Of a stretch of 64,000 nucleotides of DNA, positions 24,131 to 35,279 are shown piece by piece. Source of the stretch: Ligula intestinalis (Eukaryota; Platyhelminthes; Cestoda; Diphyllobothriidea; Diphyllobothriidae); NCBI GenBank assembly GCA_036362985.1, contig JAYGXS010000001.1, positions 53,120,618 through 53,184,617 on the forward strand, read 5' to 3'. The notes beneath the pieces were generated by a model. That model was given only the letters and a program-made list of their open reading frames with translations, was not told the origin of the DNA and did not search any database. The number at the start of each line of letters is the position of its first letter. Position 1 is the first letter of the stretch. Made by a program: the position numbers and the translations under genes.

Positions 24131-24619
24131 TCCCGTTGTTCTACCAGACCTTACAAACGCGACGCAATCAACAAATCACCGACAGGTAGACAGCCTTAAG
24201 GTAAACCGTGGGGGATGCCAAACGACAAGACTCCCTGTCTAGCTTGAAGGCAGGCACAAACGAAAGTGGTTTGTGAGTGAACACTATGGACGTAGGTCGC
24301 CATCCCCACAGGCACGGTGACACCAGCTACGAGGCATAAACTGCTGAAAATTCGCCCATGAACAGAGGGAAACAGAAGACTTGAATAAGATTTGGGGACC
24401 TGGGACAACAAACGTGGTTAATCCAGACAAGTTCAATGTCCATTACCATCCTGACTCCACTTTCACCCTCTGACGATGTGAGGGTGCTAACAATTTGGTC
24501 GGGAGGACAACGATCAACCCCCTCTCTCCTGCAGGGCATCCTGCACAAATAGACATAGAACCGGCAGAATGCTAGCACCTTTAACACCCATAAATACTGT
24601 GTAGCATCGTACGGAACCC
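24131..24619 (+). repeat. Probable PLE 3' untranslated tail
   Basis: Between the GIY-YIG remnant and the hammerhead-related motif. It holds CATAAATACTGTG at about 24590, the same block as CTATAAATACT upstream of the motif at 26049 and ACAAATACTATG upstream of that at 59333. Local similarity to 59200-59340 supports a shared element. Confidence 0.55.
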
Positions 24620-24660
24620 ACCTTCGACGATGGAAGCTTGTTGGCTTTTAAAACGTCAGA
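24620..24660 (+). ncRNA. Hammerhead-related motif, family E, copy 1
   Basis: TCGACGA in the place of CTGANGA, stem II GGAAGC/GCTTTT with loop TTGTTG, AAAA instead of GAAA, then the palindrome ACGT and the cleavage-site C. Two similar copies lie at 58751-58790 (minus) and 59333-59375 (plus). All three lack the invariant G before AAA, so the subfamily is probably inactive or has left the hammerhead fold. Confidence 0.45.
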
Positions 24661-24870
24661 AAAATTAAACTTCTCATTTATGCCCGAGAATGCGTGTTTT
24701 AGCTTCAATCAGTCAATAATAAAGACATTGGGACACATAAGTGCACCCCTATCAATGATAGTACAAATTCGTCCCGTATTGTGTGATTCTGCGTCATATT
24801 CGAGCCGTGCCGCAAAGTGGCTAACAATATGGGCAGGAGGGAATTACCGACAAGGCGAGGGGGATAGTAT

Positions 24871-25016
24871 GGCATTCCTAGCTTATTAGCTGTCGTCAGC
24901 TAGTTATACTGAACCCAAAATGATGCGCCCTATATTGGTGCCCAGCCCGACGATCCAACGCGTTAACTTGTTAGTTAGGAGTCTAACGCTCCAACCACTG
25001 CGTCACGGCCTCATTG
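24871..25016 (-). repeat. tRNA-derived SINE, family C, copy 1
   Basis: Minus strand: GACGCAGTGGTTGGAGCG (A-box-like), ACTCCTAACTAA (anticodon region), GTTGGATCG (decayed B-box), then a tail with the hairpin CTAGCT/AGCTAG around GACGACAGCTAATA. The tail is shared with the copies at 25095, 25391, 29817, 43548 and 62775. Confidence 0.7.
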
Positions 25017-25094
25017 TTTTGTCATGTTGCTGCTTTCTTGTCTTCTAAAATATATATGAATGGAATCCGACAACGCTAAGGGAGACCGAACTTG

Positions 25095-25212
25095 CAACTT
25101 CTAGCTTGTTAGCCGTCATCAGCCAGTCATACCCAATCTTTATGGTGTAAACTTTCGAGATTTGAACACATGACCCTTGGTCGCCGAGTTGGATACTCCA
25201 CCACACCACCAT
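25095..25212 (-). repeat. tRNA-derived SINE, family C-like, copy 2
   Basis: Minus strand: GTGGTGGAGTATCCAACTC, then B-box TGTTCAAATCTCG, then the common tail GGGTATGACTGGCTGATGAC and GGCTAACAAGCTAGAAG. The tRNA-like head differs from copy 1, so related SINEs with different heads share one tail. Confidence 0.7.
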
Positions 25213-25227
25213 GGGCTACCTGCTTTG

Positions 25228-25610
25228 ACGGTCGAGATCGGGAATATGATGAGTATATGTGCTTCGCCGATCTAGCAGAAAGTCAATTAGTTTCCCCCTT
25301 GCCCATGAGCTCACAAAGTGTACCTGCCAGACCGCCTTATAGTGACTATGATTATATGAAGAAATGGCCATTTCAAATACCGGGGGTTCCAACAATTGGT
25401 ATTGCGTATGACTAGCTGATGACAGTTATAAAGCCAGAAATGGTAATCCCGGTCTCCCTTTGATTTGTCAGATCCATGGTCACTATGTGACGGTCAAGCG
25501 GTTCTATGTTGTGAGCTCATGGGCAAATTGAACTTAATTGATCCTCTACTAGATCGGTGAAGAACATATATTCATCATATGCCCGATCTCAACACGGAAG
25601 GTGGCAGTTA
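25228..25610. repeat. Fold-back inverted repeat, arms ~122 bp
   Basis: Arm 25228-25350 (starting GTCGAGATCGGGAATATGATG) matches the reverse complement of 25487-25610 at roughly 80-85 per cent by eye, including CGATCTAG and TTGCCCATGAGCTCACAA. The 136-bp spacer contains a SINE-C tail. I see no transposase. Confidence 0.75.
25391..25450 (+). repeat. SINE-C tail fragment
   Basis: GCGTATGACTAGCTGATGAC followed by AGTTATAAAGCCAGAAATGG. It is the 3' tail of family C without a tRNA-like head, inside the fold-back spacer. Confidence 0.7.
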
Positions 25611-25615
25611 TCGTA

Positions 25616-25836
25616 GCATACTAACAGCCCAGGTTCTAGCTAAAAAGCCCAGACACGTGTTTCGCAGGTATTCTGCTGCTGCTTGACATAGCTGCGAGGG
25701 GTTCAGCTCATTAGTGGGCGCCTGAGCTTTTCCTGTCTGCTTTTTGGTTGATATACCGGTTTTAAAAATTCAAAATTTTAATTTCCTGAGGAAGTTTCTG
25801 TTCGCGGTAAACATCATTATATTTAAAGTCTATAGA
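25616..25836 (-). repeat. R1 repeat, copy a
   Basis: Minus-strand copy of the ~240-bp R1 family: 5' module (CTATAGAC, GAACAGAAA, TTCCTCAGGAAAT-type), then ACCGGTATATCAACC, then the hammerhead (25646-25719), then TTTTTAGC and TTAGTATG. Paired head-to-head with a partial copy at 25858-25935. Confidence 0.85.
25646..25719 (-). ncRNA. R1 hammerhead ribozyme, copy a
   Basis: Minus strand: stem I GCCCA/TGGGC (perfect), core CTAATGA (one change), stem II weakened (GCTGA/CCTGC) with the long branched loop, intact GAAA at 25660-25663, stem III palindrome ACACGTGT, cleavage-site C. The best preserved 3' half in the family. Confidence 0.7.
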
Positions 25837-25857
25837 CAGAAACCGAAATAAGAGGTA

Positions 25858-25935
25858 TTTATTTGGGTTGACCTTAAATATACTAATGCATACCGCGAAC
25901 AGAAAATAATTTCTCAGGAAATGAAAAAGCTGAGG
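25858..25935 (+). repeat. R1 repeat, partial copy a' (5' module only)
   Basis: TTGACCTTAAATATACTAATG, then CATACCGCGAACAGAAA, TAATTTCTCAGGAAATG and AAAAAGCTGAG; an inverted partner of 25785-25835. It stops before the hammerhead. Confidence 0.7.
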
Positions 25936-26095
25936 GCAATTATCGTTAATCGTCGTTATTTGTCATACGTGCGTAGTAAAGACTGTGTTCTATAAATACT
26001 TCAAATTCGTGCAAATGTGTTAACTTCTTCTGCTTTTTGTTCACATCTCTGATGAAGAATCCACATCGGATCTCGAAACGTCAGGCGAATAAACG
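25936..26095 (+). repeat. PLE-type 3' tail carrying a hammerhead
   Basis: GACTGTGTTCTATAAATACT at 25981 is followed 50-60 nt later by the hammerhead and then AATAAACGGG. About 70 nt upstream of the ribozyme (25936-26035) matches 53458-53530 at about 75-80 per cent by eye, so the tail is a dispersed sequence. No GIY-YIG coding is left. Confidence 0.65.
26042..26090 (+). ncRNA. Hammerhead ribozyme, intact minimal core (PLE type)
   Basis: CTGATGA at 26049-26055, stem II GA-ATCC/GGAT-(C)-TC with loop ACATC, GAAA at 26075-26078, palindromic stem III ACGT, cleavage after C26082. Stem I is short (TCT/AGG). Followed by GCGAATAAACGGG. Stem III cannot close on itself, so cleavage would need a dimer, as for minimal PLE hammerheads. 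Confidence 0.75.
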
Positions 26096-29000
26096 GGTTC
26101 TCTTAAGCGATCGATTCTTCATTTTCCAAATTATTTCCTGGGACTCATACGTTTGCTTGTAGTGGCAAGTTAAGTGACTGTTGGTACTGGCGGGCACGGA
26201 GCTTGCCAGGGCTTCTATGGTGCTCAAAAGGCCGGATTTTTTAACCTGATAGTGGTTGCTGTTATTTTTTGCTAGCAGGTGCTGATTCAGGAACCTGGGG
26301 TTTATTGGTGGGACCTGATTAAACACCAGAAAGGCTTTGTTGGGTTCCACACTATGTCAGGAACCAACTATTTGCGGGTAAAAAGCGTTGGTAATGCTCC
26401 TGATTTCCTTTTTCTTATTTATTTTGAGAGGATTTCCCTTCTTCTTATTGGTTACTCAGTATTAACTTTAAAGACAAAAGCATTCAGGTATTCTGCAACC
26501 TGCACTGCATTTCGATTCTTTTTGACTAAATCATAAAAAATCAACGTCGTGCAGCCTAATCAGAGGTTATGGAGTTCTAAACCCTAATATGCCGTCTTAG
26601 CTGCAGTTATTTGTAAAATGCATCAACTTAAAAGGCATATGTTCCACAAACATAGCAGTAATTGAAAGTAATAATCAACAAGTTCGAATCTAAACGTTGA
26701 GTACATGTGTCGTGGATGTTTATGTAAATCACACATTTTTTCCCAAATTAATAGTCAGGAAGACAAAATTGGTAAGAACAGCTTTTACTGCGCAAAATGA
26801 GGCGTTTCACGAGCCAGCTGCCAGCGGTATCTGCATGCCAGATATGTCCATGGAAAAGTGTAATGTCGTGATGCCTTGCCTTCATGAAATATGCTCTTCC
26901 GCTTTTGGCCAACCAAATGAAACAAAGCGTATCAATTGGCATTGGACGTACGCGCATATGAAGCGGTGAGCCGACCAACAACGTGGGAAAGGTCGATAGC
27001 GCGCGAAGTAGACGATAACAAGCCTTGGCAAAGTGAAGAGGGTATGAGTCATGGCAGCAGTACTGTATACAGGTTACCACACATTCTCCAAGAAGCATAA
27101 AATATAAATAGTCAGTCGTCGTTTCTCAAATCTCATACATATATGTTATAATTGGCAAAGGAAGCTGGACCATCAATGGTTTTATTTAGATAATTACAGA
27201 ATTCTATGACGATGTGGCCGATAAGCAAAGTATGCTTTCAGTGGCCCATCGAAATTACCATGTGACGTTTACCAGCAGAAGCGCACAGTCAACATGCACT
27301 TTCTCTAGAAGTTTCCTAGTCGACCACATTCACATTCCTCCCTATTAATCCTTCACTGTAATCTGCCGCAAACAAGAACCCATGTTTCACCAAAAAAGCC
27401 GGCCTCCTCTAAACGCGATGCAGTGACATATTTTTCATACACGGTTGGCCGCTGGTAAACACCTTTGAATACACCACAGTATAAACGCCTTTAGGAGAAA
27501 CGTTTCAGGCGTCGGAATTGGCCTTTCTGCTACAAGACCAATTCAGTTATACTCTGGTCTCGGCAGCAATATTTACAGCAGTCATCATTTGGATAGTGAT
27601 GAACTAGAAACATGAGTCCGTACATTTTTGCACTGTCTGTTTTCATATTGTTATGTTAGGTTAGAAGATGGGACACAGATGGGGAGGAATCTTGAAACAA
27701 GAAACTACACATTGGAGCTTAAATCATCCGCTTCTCTCTTTTCATGATGACCTTAAGAGCTCTCAGAAACATTTAAGGTTTAAAAACAAACACTTTTACA
27801 TATCAACACTTATCTTTTCGAAGAATGACGAAATTTGATTACGCTAAGGTCGCTTAATTGTAGTATGTAACACTTAAATATAATGTATCTTGGGAATATA
27901 ACATACATATAGAACATAAAAATGTCACCGACCCATCAGAAAATATATTTTTAGCATGTAGGATCACAAGTCTCTCCTCAATGCGAATCATTTTTTAGAA
28001 GACAATATTTCCCTGAAACATTCGATTTTTTACTAGATCAATCTCAGTCAAGGTGTACGCACAATTGCAACGCATGCTTTTTGATAAATATGGAAACTAC
28101 TTTGCATCGTTTGTTCTTATAAGCTGTCTAGTCTGATGAAAGTTCGAAACATCATCCGATAGAGCTACTGCGGCTCATCTAAATGATAAGATCCTTAACT
28201 GGTGTGATAATGTCCGGTCCACAGGCTCATAATAAATACGTTCGACCAACTCTAACCACATAACAACCACGAACGTGCGCACCCACTAACTATTCTCAGT
28301 GGTAATCAAAACAGTGCCGATTGCCTGCAACATAATTTCGCTCCTGGCCAACGGATTGACGATACAGGTAGAATGCGAGGCAGACATCGTTGTTGCTACC
28401 TCTGTCATCCTAAAAATATGCATTACTTTCGTGGCGCCTTTCAGCATCCCTAGACCGCGGAAGATTAATAAGTAAGCCCATATGTGTCTGGGGATTACAT
28501 CTGACCTTTACGAATGTTGTGATCGATTCCGGCCAAAATATAAACACTTATTCTTTATTACCAATGACATGGTTGGGAATGCTATGGTGCGCGTGCATTG
28601 CACTCGTTCTCGCGGCTTCTTGAGTGTCATTTTGTTTATCTTTTTAGTGTATATATATTTTAGCTGTGGGAATATATGATAGCTGAGTTATATTTATGCT
28701 TCTGCTAAGATTTGGGTTGTGGGACAGTGGACATTTTCCGCGGCATTTTCGGCGTTTCGGGTAGCCTGCAAACCTCAGTGGCTATAAATTATGTCTTCCT
28801 TCATACTTTAGGGCAATGCGCATTACACAAGTATCAGTAATTGCAAGACGTTTATTTCAAGATAATTTTGTCGTCCCCGCGCATAAACAACCGAATTCCG
28901 GAGCCTTTGGGTTAGTGCACATCCCACCGGAAGTAACTATACACCATTTTGCACTTTTGAACGTGTGGTACCAAAAGTCGTTATTCTATTCAGTTGGGGG

Positions 29001-29816
29001 GGAGCGACGTCCAACAATAACCACGCGCCTTGGGCAGAAAATATCCAAGCGGTCGAGGGTCACAGGTTCTGGCCTCGGTTTCCTCATATCAGTGGAGTGC
29101 CTACTTTTCGCCATATGCAACAAGCTAAGGTTAGCAAAAGGCAACCAGGTCTGTAATATTCCAACCTACCGCAAACACGGGGCATCTAAAATGCACGTAT
29201 GGAGCAGTGAAGGACGTTGTTTGACAAGGCATCGGGGTAATTGCATAGTTAGGTAAATTGGCGGAGCATGCATCAATAAACTACTCAGACGTCACGGATG
29301 GAGAGTTTAACGAAATGGAGGGCCTAATTCATTTTGCATTCATCGCCCTTTCCCCCATTGCGCATAGGTTTCTCACGCCTTGTCCTTACTAAAGCAGTCC
29401 AGCATATAAGGAACTTATAACTGTCGATTCCTATTTGAAATGTAGTCTTACTAAAACACATTTGTACTAGGTGGGAAATTTTCACAATTTTGACCGCTGT
29501 TATTTTCTGATGATCAACACTCAGACAAAATTTCCCATTCTCTCCTTAGAGTGCTATTATTAGCCTGTTCTTCCCAATAAGAAATAAAAATCAAAGGAGG
29601 GCACATGTTTTTTGACAAGTAAAACTGCAGAAAACACTTGAGAGCTAGTTAATATTGCCCATTGCCCTTTTAAGCATAAAAGTTGAAAACCTGTTACTTG
29701 TAAACTAGTATGGAATATTTGCATGGGTCTTGTGCTTGTCTCGATGAAAGCAAAGGAAGTTTGTGCAGAATAAAATCACCTGCAATGACATTGCAGACTA
29801 CAATGGTCATTTCTAT
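26096..29816. other. Anonymous sequence
   Basis: No domain recognised. It holds two long but unassigned frames: 26748-27098 (minus, 116 aa) and 28816-29256 (plus, 146 aa, the longest unexplained frame in the window). A weak hammerhead-like string occurs at 28133-28153. The rest is AT-rich. Confidence 0.45.
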
Positions 29817-29945
29817 TTTGTTAGTCTTTATTAATCAGCCATACCCGAACTAACTGTGTTACAACCCCATGGGGCTCAAACTCGTGAGCTTATTATCGGG
29901 CGTCGAACCCTCTAATCATCGAGTGACGAACCTGTTGTCTCATCA
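29817..29945 (-). repeat. tRNA-derived SINE, family C-like, copy 3
   Basis: Minus strand: CACTCGATGATTAGAGGGTT, then GAGTTTGAGCCCC (B-box), then TTCGGGTATGGCTGATTAAT and, after a short insertion, TAGAAATGACC from the shared tail. Confidence 0.6.
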
Positions 29946-31127
29946 GTTGCGATCTAGCTTTAGATACGATTAAATCAATCCCGAAGCTGTTAGAAGACGA
30001 TTTGACGGACACATATCCCATTTATTCCGTCTTTGCAGCCGGTAAGTATTCAGATGTGTTCACGACGACAACGACAAAAAAATAAAATGCATTCAGGCGC
30101 ATTCTGGTGAAGCTCAACGTAGCATGTGTCAAGCATTCAGGTAGTTTTGACCGATAAGGAAGCCTTATTTGTTCGCGTTCTTTTATTAATTCTTCAGGGT
30201 TCAAAGTATTTTTAACCATTAAGCAGGAATAAAAAAGGATCATTCTTTCTACAGGTGTCAAGGCATGGTTAGCAGGATGATTGATTACACAGAAGCAAAA
30301 ACTGGGAAATCTTTCCCCATACATTAAACCCGTCATACAGACATCTGACAGTAGAACTGCCGGAAACATTACAACGATCCGGAAACAGTAACATCTCGGG
30401 TGCACAATCAGTTAATCCTGTATCTCTAGTGAGGACAGCTTGAAAGAGAAAAATTAACGTTTTATGAAAAAGCCTTTTTTCACTACAGATTTCCTAGAAT
30501 CATTTTAGTACTGTGTTATATTTCCTATTGCAAAAGATGTCCTCCAATTCCTGAAGCTGGTTATATGATCTTAAACTCGTTCTGTACAGGGTCCTGCAAC
30601 ATCAAGGACGAAAGATGGAAAAGGAAAAAGTGATTATAAAATTCAGTAAGCCTGGCGATTTGTAGAACAGCAGCGCAAACCAGAAAATCAATCACTTCAT
30701 TACCAACGCACCCTTAGATTTATGCACCACAGCTTACTAGCAAGAAAAATATGCTGACAGCAATTCTACCGTTTCCCCAATTGTAATTTTCCTAACGGAG
30801 CCACGCCCAAGATATATATAATGACAAACGCAGTATGACAACAGTAGTTTTGCTTTCGTTAGAGGCAAAATTTCCCAACATGCTCATGCATTATGAGCTG
30901 CCATTTAGCAGGATATTCGCCGTGCAGTTAGGGGGTTAGTAAGCACATACTTATTGCTTTCTTTCTCTGTAAAAACTTCTGGACAAGTATTGGTATGCAA
31001 TTATTGCAATTGTACTTGTGTGTTTCTAACAATTTTGCGTGAACCCGACTTTCTTATAGAAGTCTAAACTCAGCGTTTTAATCGCCTGAGAATAAATGAG
31101 AACGTTTGAGTTCTGGGTATTTGCATG
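29946..31127. other. Anonymous sequence
   Basis: A minus frame of 127 aa at 30022-30405 is unassigned and includes low-complexity GAC repeats. Nothing else is recognised. Confidence 0.4.
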
Positions 31128-31193
31128 CCTGAGGAAGAGGGAAGGCCGCTCACCGCACCGGTGATTGACCTTCCTTCTTCCTCAATCTCCTGA
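31128..31193. repeat. Near-perfect hairpin next to R1 copy b
   Basis: CCTGAGGAAGAGGGAAGGCC pairs with GACCTTCCTTCTTCCTCAA around a centre at ACCGCACCGGT; arms are about 28 nt. A 20-bp relative (GAAGGAAGGTCGATCACCGG) sits alone at 41665-41684 in the GPCR intron. Could be a small fold-back insertion. Confidence 0.65.
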
Positions 31194-31446
31194 GAAATTA
31201 ATTTCTGTTCGTGGCATATCTAAGTATATTTAAGGTCTATAGGCGTAGACCAAATGTTTTCTCCGAAGAATAAAAAGCTGAACTTTGAAAACAGGTATAT
31301 CAACCAGAAAGCAGACAGGGAAAGCTGGGGGGCCACTGGTGAGGTGGACCCCTCGCAGCTGTGCCAAGCAGCGGCAGAATACCGGCAAAACACGTTTGTG
31401 GGCCTTTACGCCAATACCTAGGCTGTTAGTATAGTAAGTTACAACA
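31188..31446 (+). repeat. R1 repeat, copy b
   Basis: The body runs from about 31245: AAAAAGCTGAACTTTGAAAA, GGTATATCAACCAGAAAGCA, the hammerhead region, and TTAGTATAGTAAGTTAC at the 3' end. The first 55 bp (CTCCTGAGAAATTAATTTC to TCTATAG) are the 5' module in opposite orientation, so the 5' end is a small inverted duplication. Confidence 0.85.
31333..31404 (+). ncRNA. R1 hammerhead ribozyme, copy b (degraded)
   Basis: Core CTGGTGA (31336-31342), stem II GGTGG/CCGGC with the branched loop well kept (GCAGCTG/CAGCGGC), AAAA in place of GAAA, stem III ACACGTTT. At least three lesions; presumably inactive. Confidence 0.6.
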
Positions 31447-34400
31447 AAAAAATAAAACATGGGCTGAACTGACGCATGCCAAATACGTATGGCGTCACTT
31501 TTCACCTGATAGGTAACTACGTAAGTCCACTCAATGCAGCATGCGGCTCAATTCAGCAGTAAACTGAATGAATAGCAGTCGGTGTTGTGCATTGGCAATA
31601 TAGCCAAAGTAAACATATGTCTTCCGCGATGTTTACAATACGCTTTGCCGTTCGATTTAGAGCGGGATTCTGGCTGGAACTGGAGATGCGCGAGGAGACA
31701 CCTTTGCACGGTGATGCAAAGGACTGCCCCATTCACCGCTCCCACCAGGGGCTGTTGCAGTTTTTTCGAATATGTGTGCACAGGCAAAACCAATAAGTGA
31801 TTGGAAACAGCTACGAAAGTCAACTGCAAGATGGATTTATGCGTATTAGATCTGATCGCATCTATAAGGAAAACCAGCTTATACGTTGCACCCCTGACGT
31901 ACAGAAGAGCTACTTCTTCAAATTTGATGCAATTATGATTGTGGGCCAGCGCGATTAATTAATCTTCTTCCTAAAAGGATGCAGTAAAAGCATAAAACAG
32001 TGATGAACGCTGCTCCTCTCTGCAGTCGGCGTGAAAGGATGACACAGGTCAAGGTAAAACCGGACTTTGCTTGAGTTAAGAAGAAGACATGGGCAACATT
32101 CACATCAGGCAAGAACACCGTATAATAAAAACTTGTAGTCAGAATCCTCGGTTTTTTAATATACCTAAGCGACATGATTAGTAAGAAGGTCGAATACCAT
32201 ATAAACTTCTCAAAATGACTACATCTTTCATTTAAGGTGTCATATAGGAATCGCATTCCAAAGATCCGTGCCTATGTAGGGTACACTGTCTTCTTACCTT
32301 CTCAGTTGTTTATTTCTAGACCTAAAATATAAAATTTGGTGGAAGGTAATCCAAGCTTTACCCAAAATATGTTGTGAATTAAGGAGTTTAGTTCTATCAA
32401 CCGCAGTTAATAGCATGCAAAATATTAAAGGAAATGCAGGTAGCAGTCGACCAAATATAAACTCTCATTGACCTGGATGCAGCAATTAAGTAGCACATTC
32501 AATTCCCAAAAAATGAACATCCGTAGCCAACGGAATGACCGTTAAAATTACTGGAACCCTCACCTATACAAAAATACGGTAGCTTGAAATCATCATGTAC
32601 TCCTGATCTTCCAAACCTTTCCTTTCGTCAGTTACCGTGAAGAGTATACGGTGGTCTCAATGTAGGCCTGTGTAAATGCGTTTGATAATTATCTTTTGTT
32701 GGTCGAAGGCCTAACCGCAACCAACCATCTCCCTCATTAAAAACGTCAGGGCAGAGCTGACAACGACGCGTCTTTTTTTACTAAAATGGTATCGTTCTAA
32801 CACTAAGGTATACGTCGCCGGTCAACATAGCACATCGGAGCCAATTACTAGCACGCGGTGTCATTTTCCCTCTCGAGGGCTAGCCGACCTACCTAAAAGA
32901 GTCAAAAGCGACAGCGTGATAAACAGATTTCTCTTGTTACCGAAGCCTACGTTGTGCATGATCACTGAAAACATTATGATGCAAGTAATAACTATAAAGG
33001 GCATCTAAGGAGCAAAGTGCACATGCTAATCTATACAAAGAGTTATGTAAGTTAATTAGTTAGTTTTTTATGTAAGACGATACCCATGTAAGCACCTGTA
33101 GAGTCAAGGTAGGCGAACAAACGTTTTCGATTAATCCCTCATCAGGCAAAAACAATTATATAAGGGGAGGTTACAGTCAAAAAATTTAAAGCAGAGTTTA
33201 AGTAGAGTCGGAAACATATGGCATTAGAATTTTCATGAATACAGCAGATAAACCTTTGGTATCTGTATTTACTACGATATATGTTAATGAGAAGAAGGAA
33301 GATCTATATAAATGCAGCTCAGAAAAATGTACCTTTATTATAAAAGTCGAACGTTTCATGTTAAATGTCACGTTCAAAATTTGTATAATCATCGGAACAG
33401 GTAAAAATATTTTCCTTTTCACCTAGATGGCAGGTATTATGCAGATCTTTTATTATTACACCCCAGTATATGCTACCTTGGTTTGACGTAACACAAACTA
33501 ATTAACGAGCTGTGGTTAGTTTGATGATTTTAAATAATCAAAAGCAGAGAACTGTTTGGTTTTCAAATTGGGCTAGTGTGGGTTCTTAGATAAACGTATT
33601 GAAGGTAAAATATTAATCAGAAATTCTGGACATAAGTTGAACCTACGTTGATTGAATAAACTTGATTATACCCTTTGGCAGTGATTTCATAGTCTGTAGT
33701 ATAACCTTATACAAATTTTTGTCAACAGCAATTAATTTTTTTAGAACGGCGAGATAAGAGAACTTGAACCTCAATAAAAGATAGGACTTAATAAAATTCC
33801 CAAAAAAGCAAACATTATTGAGTCAGAAACCTGGATCAAACAATAACTTTGAACAAAAATTTAAAATGTATCACAACCGTAATCCTAACTCCATTCACGC
33901 CCTAAAATCTTACATCAACCGGAACGCTTACCTTAACAGATATCAATATTTCCCTATGGAGTGACTGCAAAACCATAGAATGGAAGACTCGTCATCCCAT
34001 GTCACTCCATTTAAACTCTAACGAGAATCATTTTTAAATCGCAAAAAATTATTTTCATGCTAATGTATTACGAAATTCTTATGTTCATCAGTTTTAATGT
34101 AATAATCTGTGTTGGGCTTTTTATGCTGAACATTCGAGCATTTTAAGTTTTGGACAAAAAAACTTTAGTACAGGCTATGATAATAGGTCAAAACTTGGAT
34201 TTCGAGCTATGCTCCTTCCTTGTTTATTCTCATTTTTTAACTAAGCGTGAAGTATAGAACGTCAGAAACTTCGTTAAGTCAACTTAGCTACATTAAAGCC
34301 ATAAGTGAAAATGTTGCATTTGACAGTGGCTCTGTTAAAACTTATTAACTGCGTTTCTTATGTGATGATGCAAGCTAAATAATAAGACCATGCTTGATGA

Positions 34401-34910
34401 CTGCGATCAGAAGCCCTTTCTCCGTGGCAAACATACGCATGTTTTTCACGAAATCTTCCTTTCTTTGTTTGGGAGGCGAAGACTGACTCCCGTTGAAGGT
34501 CATATTCCTGTGCATATACTCTTTTAAATTGCTCCTGTGCAGCACGATGTTGTGGCTGAAAAACGGGGCGCTTGGAAACGACTATACGTGACCACGTACC
34601 GGCCTGATGAGGTAAAGGCGAAACTAAATCGACATCCAGTTCTATTCTCACAAACGTTGTTGATACGAATCCCAGAGTCGATACTAATCAAGCCTTTCAG
34701 GTTGTCCACCGAATACAAGCCAACAGCCGAGGCAATGGCTACACGAGTAGCGAATCCAGTGCTGTGCTGTCACAAGACGCAAACATAAGCCCTGCTTCAT
34801 CCGTGACCAATGCCGATGCCAGGTAGAGATCGCATATCGCCCGTACCTCTTAAGTACAGTCGTTTACACTGGCCATGTAACAGAAATTGACACACTTAAA
34901 ATGTCGGTCT
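31447..34910. other. Anonymous sequence
   Basis: Short frames only. The 34350-34790 stretch is open on both strands for 60-97 aa but resembles nothing that I know; 31580-31800 likewise. Otherwise AT-rich. Confidence 0.45.
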
Positions 34911-35150
34911 TCGCCTATAGACCTTAAATAGGCTGATATATGCCAAGATCAGAAATCAATTTCTCAGGAGATTAAAAAGCTGAACTTTCAAAACCGGTAA
35001 GTCAACCAGAAAGCAGATAGGAAAAGCTGGGGGACCCACCAATGAGCCGGACCCCTAGCAGCTGTGTCAAGCAGCGGCAGAATACCGGTAAAACACGTGT
35101 CTGGGCTTTTTAGCAAGTACCCAGCCTGTTAGTATGGTAAGTTACAAATC
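34911..35150 (+). repeat. R1 repeat, copy c
   Basis: The most complete copy: CCTATAGACCTTAAATAGGC, TATGCCAAGATCAGAAATCA, TTTCTCAGGAGATTAAAAAG, ACCGGTAAGTCAACC, hammerhead, TTTTTAGCAAGTACCCAGCC, TTAGTATGGTAAGTTAC. It defines the ends of the family. Confidence 0.88.
35030..35112 (+). ncRNA. R1 hammerhead ribozyme, copy c
   Basis: Stem I CCCA/TGGG (35035-35038 with 35102-35105) plus distal AAAAG/CTTTT, core CCAATGA (two changes), stem II GCCGG/CCGGT, 34-nt loop containing its own hairpin GCAGCTG/CAGCGGC, AAAA for GAAA, palindrome ACACGTGT, C35101 at the cleavage position. All helices are present; core bases are damaged. Confidence 0.7.
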
Positions 35151-35279
35151 ACATGTATTCGCAAGTAGCCTCACCCCGATGTATTTGGAGCTGTATTCCC
35201 CAAGTTGACAGCGATTAGTCTCGAGCCATGCCTTCAGGTCAGGAATGCAGTTAGAAAACGCTGGTCTTCCAAAATTGTG

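Noticed and set aside
28133..28153. CTGATGAAAGTTCGAAACATC, hammerhead-like
   Set aside because: Stem II is only a few bases and stem III is not palindromic; no second copy. Could be a shrunken relic, too weak to list.
34602..34625. CTGATGAGGTAAAGGCGAAAC, a hammerhead-like string
   Set aside because: The bases between the boxes form at most one pair, and no cleavage site or stem I follows.
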